Positions 1-4,330 of a stretch of DNA of 5,186 bases are shown here, in pieces. Numbering within the stretch: position 1 is the first letter of the stretch; every line of letters begins with the position of its first letter. The notes below the pieces were generated by a model, which searched no databases, had not been told where the DNA came from, and worked only from the letters and a program-made list of their open reading frames with translations. The DNA comes from DATKDU01 sp035512595 (GTDB taxonomy: Bacteria; Planctomycetota; Planctomycetia; Pirellulales; Pirellulaceae). The position numbers were made by a program, and so were the translations under genes. The stretch lies in the NCBI GenBank assembly GCA_035512595.1, contig DATKDU010000382.1, positions 1-5,186 on the forward strand, given 5' to 3'.

Positions 1-254
1 TGACCCGGATGGAACCAGCCTTCGCTCGGTCCCATCTGCGAGCCGTTGGCAATGGCAATCAGCATCTCGACCGCTTCCGGTTTGGCGCCCTTGCCAAATG
101 CCGACTCGAGCCATTTGGCGGCCTGCTGGGGATCGGCGGCACTGGCGGGAGCGCCGCCCGAGCCGCCGGATTGAGCTGCGGTCGAGGAGGCGAACAAGAG
201 CAGGGCCGTCGCCGAAATGAAGCCAAGCAGGATTTGATTCGAAGTGCGCAGCAT
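1..254 (-). CDS. N-terminus of exported, probably deiodinase-family (thioredoxin-fold) protein, partial
   Basis: Eighty-four codons are visible before the gene leaves the window at position 1. The start at 254 is supported by GAGGAG just upstream. Residues 1-28 form a signal peptide: a short basic n-region (MLRTSN), a hydrophobic core (about 8-22) and a likely cleavage after STAA/Q, so the protein is exported. A Gly/Ser/Ala linker (about 29-44) follows, then a helical stretch (AAKWLESAFGKG, EAVEMLIAIANGSQ) and the motif MGPSEGWFHPG at 74-84. From memory, 'EAVxMxxAIAxGSQMGPxEGWF' begins a group of planctomycete proteins that carry EF-hand-like segments followed by an iodothyronine-deiodinase/redoxin domain. 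That domain would lie outside the window, so the name is inference. Export is well supported; the family is moderately supported. A weak TATGCT -10-like box sits at 273-278, too uncertain to list separately. Confidence 0.7.
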   Translation of the reverse strand, partial: MLRTSNQILLGFISATALLLFASSTAAQSGGSGGAPASAADPQQAAKWLESAFGKGAKPEAVEMLIAIANGSQMGPSEGWFHPG

Positions 255-258
255 GACG

Positions 259-264
259 CTCCTC
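259..264 (-). promoter_or_regulatory. Ribosome binding site GAGGAG
   Basis: The minus strand reads GAGGAG, then four bases, then the ATG at 254. It is a strong Shine-Dalgarno core with slightly short spacing, and it fixes the start of the exported protein. It is the only clear Shine-Dalgarno sequence in front of a gene in this window. Confidence 0.6.
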
Positions 265-410
265 ATTTTTCCAGCATACGCCTCACCCAGTGATTCTCCT
301 CCAATGTAGGTCGCGGGCTGCCGGTTTGCCACTGCGACCGGCCGACAGGCATTCGCACGACCGGCGAACCGACCCAAGCTGAAGCTTGTCCTGTGGGCAG
401 AGCCGAACAG

Positions 411-439
411 TGCCGCGGGGCGTATTGTCAGCCGCGGCA
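411..439. repeat. GC-rich inverted repeat, 8-bp stem with 13-base loop
   Basis: TGCCGCGG (411-418) is the exact reverse complement of CCGCGGCA (432-439), with a 13-base loop between. Each arm contains the palindrome CCGCGG, so cruciform or protein-dimer binding is possible. No T-run follows on either strand, so it does not look like a classical intrinsic terminator. It lies in the gene-free stretch between the exported protein and the tRNA remnant. Function is unknown. Confidence 0.45.
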
Positions 440-476
440 ATCGTGTTAAGTTGAGGTTTGCACGTCCACACGGCGT

Positions 477-516
477 GCGCCCGTGGCGCAACTGGATAGC
501 GCATCAGTCTTCGGAA
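477..516 (+). pseudogene. 5' half of a tRNA-Arg(TCG) gene, broken at the anticodon loop
   Basis: The sequence matches bacterial tRNA-Arg from base 1 to the end of the anticodon loop. It has acceptor strand GCGCCCG (477-483), TG, a perfect D-stem GCGC/GCGC (486-489 with 499-502) closing AACTGGATA, A26, anticodon 5' strand TCAGT (504-508) and loop CTTCGGA (509-515) with anticodon TCG. The 3' stem strand should read ACTGA, but only A516 matches before the sequence diverges (AGCCG). No T-arm (GGTTCGA-type) and no CGGGCGC acceptor partner follow. It therefore cannot fold as a tRNA. Breaks at the anticodon loop are a known outcome of tyrosine-recombinase integration into tRNA genes, so this may be half of an attachment site. 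The tRNA half is seen in the sequence; the integration history is inferred. Confidence 0.7.
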
Positions 517-794
517 GCCGCAGTTCTGACCTGCAAAACGCACTTTGCTTCGTGTTTTCTCGTATCGATCGCGGTTTTGGGTTGCCCATCGGTCACCTAG
601 CCGAAATGGGGCAAAATCCGGGGCTGAATCGAGCTTCCGGGCGTCAGTGACGCCCGCTCTGAGATTTCGCGAATGATCCAATTTCCCGACGAGGCGGCGC
701 GCTGCGAATAGATCAAGGAGGAACTCGAATTCCACTTCGGATAGCCGCCCTGATACGGCGCGCAGGACGGACCAAATCCGAGTTGCCTCGTAGG
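517..794. other. Gene-free stretch after the tRNA remnant
   Basis: I find no convincing gene here. One short minus-strand-independent hint is a plus-strand reading from ATG 673 (MIQFPDEAARCE), an amber stop at 709-711, then IKEELEFHFG and a second stop at 742-744. It could be the relic of a coding sequence but is too short to name. The stretch also lies downstream of the stop codon of the membrane protein at 795, yet no hairpin with a T-run is apparent. Confidence 0.4.
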
Positions 795-1646
795 CTATCC
801 GCGAGAGGTCGCGAGCCTGTACCCGTTGCGCTGCACGACGACGCAAACGAGCGCGATCCATCCAGCGGTGAACGCATTGATCCAAAAGAAGTGCCACATA
901 TCGGGACCCCAGCCGCCATGAATGCGATCCAGCAACGGAACCTCGACCACTGTCGTCAGCCCAACGATCAGCAGCATCCCCACCGTTGCCGGCACGGCCC
1001 ATCTCGGCAACAGGGCGGCCAGGAGAACTGGCAACGTCATGACAATCGCGGCCACCGCAAGGAAGACGAAGATCGGTCCCTCGCCATCGATGCTGAACCG
1101 ATTGCTCAGCGCACCGACTAGAATTCGACCGATGCCCAGGGTCACGCCGACGAGGCCGGTAAAAATCATCAATTGACGAATTCCGAACTGCCGCTCTCGG
1201 AGATCCGCTTGTTGCGGTCGGCTGTCTATGTGACGCAATCGGAGTCCGTAGAACATTACGAGCCCCCACAGAGGCAACTGAACGAGCAACCATTGCGCCA
1301 GTAGGCCGCTGCCAATAATGACCAGTTCGGACGCCAGTTCGGACGCCGGTACGGCGTACAGAGCGACGTTGGCCAGCATCGCCCCGATCACCATTGCGAC
1401 CCAGACCAGGGAGAGCGGCAACCGGAAGAGCAGCGGCTCCGGACCAAAGGCGGCCCAGGCAGAAGCCAGCGTCGTGAGCCCAAACATCGAGCCGAGCCAA
1501 AACCCGATCGTGACGTATTCCAGCGGGGGGATGCCAATGTCGATTTTGACGATAGCAATCAGCAGCAGGCCGAGCGTTAGGAGCGGAATCACCCAGAAAT
1601 AGAAGTGGTAGCGACTGGCCATTAGGACGGCACTTTCCGATTTCAT
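795..1646 (-). CDS. Polytopic membrane protein, eight predicted segments, unknown function
   Basis: This is a 283-residue, strongly hydrophobic protein. Predicted membrane segments lie at about 15-33, 43-66, 73-98, 107-133, 157-180, 191-212, 217-237 and 250-271. A polar loop (about 137-156, LRHIDSRPQQADLRERQ) leads into RQFGIRQLMIFTGLVGVTLG (152-171). I recognise this 'QF-x-(I/L)RxLL' entry into a membrane helix from many uncharacterised planctomycete membrane proteins (established only as recall). No catalytic or transport motif is visible. The start at 1646 (MKSESAVLMASRY) is preferred: its ATG lies where a coupled DUF1937 stop (ATGA) would fall. Position 1622 (MASRYHFYF) is an alternative. 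Upstream in-frame codons back to 1733 are antisense-like shadow of the DUF1937 gene. Residues 101-108 hold a tandem ASELASEL. The gene is probably co-transcribed with DUF1937. Confidence 0.75.
   Translation of the reverse strand: MKSESAVLMASRYHFYFWVIPLLTLGLLLIAIVKIDIGIPPLEYVTIGFWLGSMFGLTTLASAWAAFGPEPLLFRLPLSLVWVAMVIGAMLANVALYAVPASELASELVIIGSGLLAQWLLVQLPLWGLVMFYGLRLRHIDSRPQQADLRERQFGIRQLMIFTGLVGVTLGIGRILVGALSNRFSIDGEGPIFVFLAVAAIVMTLPVLLAALLPRWAVPATVGMLLIVGLTTVVEVPLLDRIHGGWGPDMWHFFWINAFTAGWIALVCVVVQRNGYRLATSRG
1324..1347. repeat. Perfect 12-bp tandem duplication inside the membrane protein gene
   Basis: AGTTCGGACGCC occurs twice, back to back (1324-1335 and 1336-1347). On the minus strand it encodes ASELASEL, a four-residue duplication in the loop before the fourth membrane segment. 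It keeps the frame, so the gene stays open. Perfect identity of the copies suggests a recent slippage event. Confidence 0.75.
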
Positions 1647-1968
1647 CGCCGGGCGCCTTGCATTGGATTGGCTTGCCGAGTTCCCTGGCGATTCGCAGCT
1701 CTGCCTGCACGCCAATACTGCTCTGCCAGCCATCCAGGGTAAGGACTATCAGCGCGCTGCACAGCGCCAGGTGCTCACGGTCGTGTTGCTCCCAAACGTC
1801 ACAGCCGAGGGGCACGCCAAGCGTAGCCAGCGTATGCCCGTAAACGATCGGCGAGAATACGGCGCGGCCCTCGCGCAGGAGCGCCGCTGTCGCCCGGCAA
1901 GCGGCGCGGAACCGCTGGTTGCGGACGGCCGGGTCTGGGTGCCAGTAGGGGGAGGCGAGGTAGATCAT
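1645..1968 (-). CDS. DUF1937 family protein (nucleoside 2-deoxyribosyltransferase-like), 3' end disrupted
   Basis: The start MIYLASPYWHPDPAVR at 1968 is the hallmark N-terminus of DUF1937 (PF09152). Other family features follow: FRAACRATAALLREGR (20-35), VFSPIVYGH (37-45), a central DVWEQHDREHL (57-67), the strand ALIVLTLDGW (72-81) and SIGVQAELRIARELGKP (84-100). The last segment parallels the GT-A-E motif of nucleoside 2-deoxyribosyltransferases, making E90 the equivalent of their nucleophile (fold-level knowledge; the reaction of this family is not established). The family ends shortly after GKP, but this frame has no stop there and stays open down to 283, giving a shadow-like Arg/Ser/Gly-rich tail. 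A TGA at 1643-1645, overlapping the next ATG, lies in another frame, so a one-base indel or stop loss is likely. The family occurs in phages and prophages. No Shine-Dalgarno is visible. Confidence 0.75.
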
Positions 1969-1983
1969 GGTTACACTGGTGGA

Positions 1984-2571
1984 ATGGACTCCGCTGTGAA
2001 ACGTCCGTGGTATCGGCTGCACTGGGTAACGTGGGTGGTCATCGGACTTGTGATTTGGTCCCTTGTGACAGCAATTCGGCATCCTGGATTGGGACTGCAC
2101 GCAGGCAGCAGCGGAGGTTTCATCAGTACTACTCCGTACGGTTGGCCAGCGGACCATTTAACGGTGTTTGAGTCAGGATCAATTTTTCCCCGTCCCAACG
2201 AACGGCCGGAGTTGAAGTATCGGTGGCACTATCGCGAGCTTGCCTTCAACACCGCGTTTTGCCTCGTGTTGGTGGTTGCGACGGTTCATGTAATTGAGCT
2301 TTGGCTGCGAAGCCCGAACCGCATGCAGCTAACGCTCGCCTCGTTGCTAGGGTTAACGGCCGTTGCGGCGTGTCTAGCTGGCCTCGCCAGCGACACGATC
2401 GACTTCTCGATTCCCTGGGTACGTGTCCGGTCGTCCTGGCTGATCAACTGGTACGGCATGCGAGACCCACTGTATTGGCCACTAATCCTCGCGTTGGGCT
2501 GCACGATCTACTCCTTAGGCTGGCTGGCGCTGGCGCTTCTTCACCGAGCGTACCGACTCACCCGACCGTAA
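1984..2571 (+). CDS. Small membrane protein, four predicted segments, unknown function
   Basis: The protein has 195 residues from ATG 1984 (MDSAVKRPWYRLHW). Membrane segments are predicted at about 14-34 (WVTWVVIGLVIWSLVTAI), 84-107 (FNTAFCLVLVVATVHVIELW), 115-133 (LASLLGLTAVAACLAGLAS) and 163-188 (WPLILALGCTIYSLGWLALA). Between segments one and two is an extracytoplasmic stretch with YGWPADHLTVFE. The 'YGWP' motif after the first helix, followed by RxQLTLASLLGLTAVAA, resembles small planctomycete membrane proteins I know only as hypotheticals. Codons upstream of 1984 in this frame run antisense through DUF1937 and are not credited. The start is only 15 bases from the divergent DUF1937 start and lacks a Shine-Dalgarno. 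Its 3' end overlaps the tail of the methyltransferase relic by 57 bases on the opposite strand. No function can be assigned. Confidence 0.7.
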   Translation: MDSAVKRPWYRLHWVTWVVIGLVIWSLVTAIRHPGLGLHAGSSGGFISTTPYGWPADHLTVFESGSIFPRPNERPELKYRWHYRELAFNTAFCLVLVVATVHVIELWLRSPNRMQLTLASLLGLTAVAACLAGLASDTIDFSIPWVRVRSSWLINWYGMRDPLYWPLILALGCTIYSLGWLALALLHRAYRLTRP

Positions 2572-2987
2572 CCGCTCCGCTTTCTTCCCCGTGAACTGCT
2601 CGAACCTGGCGACGATCACGTCGCAATACGGCGGGTCGAGCTCCATCAGGAACGCCTTGCGGCCGGTCTGCTCGGCGGCAATCATCGTCGATCCGCTGCC
2701 GCCAAATAGATCGAGCACGTTCTCCCCAGCTCGCGACGAGTACTGCATCGCACGCACGGCCAGCTCGACGGGCTTCTCCGTCGAGTGGATCATTGACTGC
2801 GGATTGACCTTCTTCACGTGCCACAGATCGGGCACGTTGGCAGGGCCGAAGAACTTGTGCCCAGCGCCGAGCTTCCACCCGTAGAAGGCTAGCTCGAAGC
2901 ACCCAAGGAATTCCTTCCTCGTCAGGACCGGGTGCATCTTGTCCACACGATCCCCTGGCTGAAGTAAAGGTCGTGCGCCTTCAGGAC
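2515..2987 (-). pseudogene. C-terminal half of beta-class DNA methyltransferase (N6-adenine or N4-cytosine), frameshifted
   Basis: This part contains the C-terminal blocks of a beta-class amino-methyltransferase (PF01555 type): HPVLTRKEFLG, FELAFYGWK, a target-recognition region with FFGPANVPDLWHVKKVNPQS, motif X (HSTEKPVELAVRAMQYSS), the AdoMet-binding motif I (VLDLFGGSGST), motif II (AFLMELDPPY) and the typical end CDVIVARFEQFTGKKAE. In this class the catalytic (D/S)PP(Y/W) motif IV lies N-terminal to these blocks, and it is absent. The DPPY seen here belongs to the ELDPPY acidic block. The family sequence VLKAHDLYFSQGIVW is present at 2987-2943 in a different frame. Restoring one G after TGG (plus-strand CC at 2943-2944) would join it to DKMHPVLTRKEF. 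Further upstream that frame soon meets TAA at 3054-3056. I conclude it is a truncated, inactive, probably phage-derived gene. The tail after 2572 (about 19 residues) overlaps the convergent membrane protein gene. Confidence 0.85.
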
Positions 2988-3229
2988 CGGAGGGCAACCG
3001 TCGTCACTGCACAATCGCTCGTCGGCGTTTGGCACGGCGTTTTTTGCGACGCGTTATCGGCTCGCAGTTCCTCGTCGCGCGCCAGGCATATTCTCACACA
3101 GGGCAGTCTGGGATCGAAGGTTGTCCGCACGTTGCACAACTTGAGGGCTTCAGCCACATTGATGGTCACCCTTCGCGGAGGGCGCCCTGGTGGATCAGTC
3201 GCCATTCTGCATCCGTCAGAACAACCAAC
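2988..3229. other. Stretch with no recognised gene, upstream of the hydrolase
   Basis: Short open frames exist on both strands but none matches a family I know or has a credible start. The stretch should contain the hydrolase promoter, yet no -35/-10 pair with normal spacing is evident. The palindrome GGGCGCCC (3180-3187) and a small hairpin CCCTT-CGCG-GAGGG (about 3168-3181) are the only visible structures. It probably also contains the point where the methyltransferase was truncated. Confidence 0.35.
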
Positions 3230-3253
3230 ATGAATCTGAGATCCAGCTCGAAC

Positions 3254-4330
3254 ATGACGCGACCGTATGCCCCGAGAGCGATAGCGCTGGTGCTACTCAC
3301 TATGTCGACAGCGGTCGCTCACGAGCCGCCGTATGACGTCTACCCGGCGGCCGAGCCGCCCTATTACCGCGTGCGCTATGCTGCGTCGAAGGAACCCGGT
3401 GAACTCATTTTCCCGGTCAATTACACAATCTGGATACCTCCGGGAATCAAGCAACTGCGCGGCGTGATCGTGCATCAGCATGGCTGCGGCGAAGGCTCCT
3501 GCAAGTCAGGACTGACGGGAGCCTACGATCTGCACTGGCAGGCGCTGGCGAAGAAGCACGATTGCGCCTTGCTCGCGCCCTCTTATGAGCAGCCGGAGAA
3601 AGCGGACTGTCAGATGTGGTGCGATCCGCGCAACGGTTCCGGCGCAGCATTTGAGAAATGCCTGGGCGATCTCGCTGCGAAAGCGGGCCATCCCGAGTTG
3701 GCCAAGGTGCCGTGGGCCCTGTGGGGGCACAGTGGCGGCGGCCACTGGGCCGGCGGAATGGTGCTGCTGCATCCCGACCGTGTCGCAGCGGCTTGGCTAC
3801 GTTCCGGCGTTCCGCTGCTGAAGGCCGATCCGGCCAAGACAGGTATCAAAGCCCACACATTGCCCGAGTCGGCATTGAAGGTGCCGGTGATGTGCAACCT
3901 GGGCACCAAAGAAGGTGTAACGGTCAAAGACGACCGCTTTGCCGGGGTGTGGCCGGCGAACGAGGCGCTCTTTGGCGAGGTGCGTGCCCAAGGGGGCCTG
4001 ATCGGCGTGGCGGTCGATCCCCTCTCCAGCCACGACTGTGGCAACCAGCGCTACTTCGCCGTTGTCTGGCTCGATGCCTGCCTGAGCATTCGCCTGCCCA
4101 ATGTCAGCGGTGAGTCGCTGAAGGAGATGCCGACAGAGGGGGCGTACTTGGCAGAGCCCACCGGGTCGGAGGCCGTTCCCGCAGAGAAGTTTACCGGCGA
4201 CGCACAGAAGGCTGCCTGGCTGCCAAATCAGTTGCGAGCGACACGGCGACAGGTTGCCACACCAGCTCGGCAATTCCGGGAACCTATCCCCAACAGCATG
4301 AACCGCCTGATCGAAGTGGCGTCAACATGA
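3254..4330 (+). CDS. Exported alpha/beta hydrolase, cysteine-rich
   Basis: From ATG 3254 the protein has 358 residues. Residues 1-22 (MTRPYAPRAIALVLLTMSTA, then VA) form a signal peptide, so it acts outside the cytoplasm. ATG 3230 adds eight residues (MNLRSSSN) and is the alternative; neither has a clear Shine-Dalgarno. An N-terminal beta region (NYTIWIPPG, 57-64) leads to VIVHQHGCGEG (71-81), the likely oxyanion-hole strand. ALLAPSYEQP (105-114) follows, and then the nucleophile elbow WGHSGGGHW (157-165) with S160. SSHDCGNQR (258-266) offers H260 as catalytic histidine; the acid is not certain. At least nine cysteines (78, 83, 104, 119, 123, 136, 214, 262, 276) suggest disulfides. Related planctomycete proteins share GHSGGG and AWLPN (here 321-325). 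After AWLPN the last 33 residues look unlike them and may be truncated or replaced. Substrate unknown. The stop overlaps the next ATG (ATGA), implying translational coupling. Confidence 0.85.
   Translation: MTRPYAPRAIALVLLTMSTAVAHEPPYDVYPAAEPPYYRVRYAASKEPGELIFPVNYTIWIPPGIKQLRGVIVHQHGCGEGSCKSGLTGAYDLHWQALAKKHDCALLAPSYEQPEKADCQMWCDPRNGSGAAFEKCLGDLAAKAGHPELAKVPWALWGHSGGGHWAGGMVLLHPDRVAAAWLRSGVPLLKADPAKTGIKAHTLPESALKVPVMCNLGTKEGVTVKDDRFAGVWPANEALFGEVRAQGGLIGVAVDPLSSHDCGNQRYFAVVWLDACLSIRLPNVSGESLKEMPTEGAYLAEPTGSEAVPAEKFTGDAQKAAWLPNQLRATRRQVATPARQFREPIPNSMNRLIEVAST

Noticed and set aside
375..388. Hairpin CAAGC-TGAA-GCTTG as a possible terminator
   Set aside because: The stem is only five base pairs and no T-run follows on either strand.
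477..555. A complete tRNA-Arg gene
   Set aside because: The 3' anticodon stem, T-arm and 3' acceptor strand are all absent, so it cannot fold; only the 5' half is present.
673..744. Short reading MIQFPDEAARCE, stop, IKEELEFHFG
   Set aside because: It looks coding-like but is 23 residues long and interrupted by a stop, too short to assign to any family.
509..749. Similar strings CTTCGGAAGCCGC (509-521) and CTTCGGATAGCCGC (735-748) as a pair of attachment sites
   Set aside because: The match is short, has an indel and does not extend. The second copy has no tRNA context, so chance is likely.
283..2157. A 624-codon open frame on the minus strand
   Set aside because: Only the part encoding MIYLASPY to about ELGKP is a real family (DUF1937). 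The rest is Arg/Ser/Gly-rich, without domain signals, and runs in another frame through the convincing membrane protein at 795-1646. The part before 1968 precedes the family's true start.
2981..3205. A 74-codon minus-strand open frame upstream of the methyltransferase
   Set aside because: It shows no recognisable domain and does not supply the missing methyltransferase motifs. It ends next to the relic but in a different frame. It could be chance in GC-rich DNA.
3029..3253. N-terminal extension of the hydrolase by up to 75 residues
   Set aside because: The extension is basic and unstructured-looking and would bury the signal peptide. The starts at 3254 or 3230 place the signal peptide at the N-terminus.
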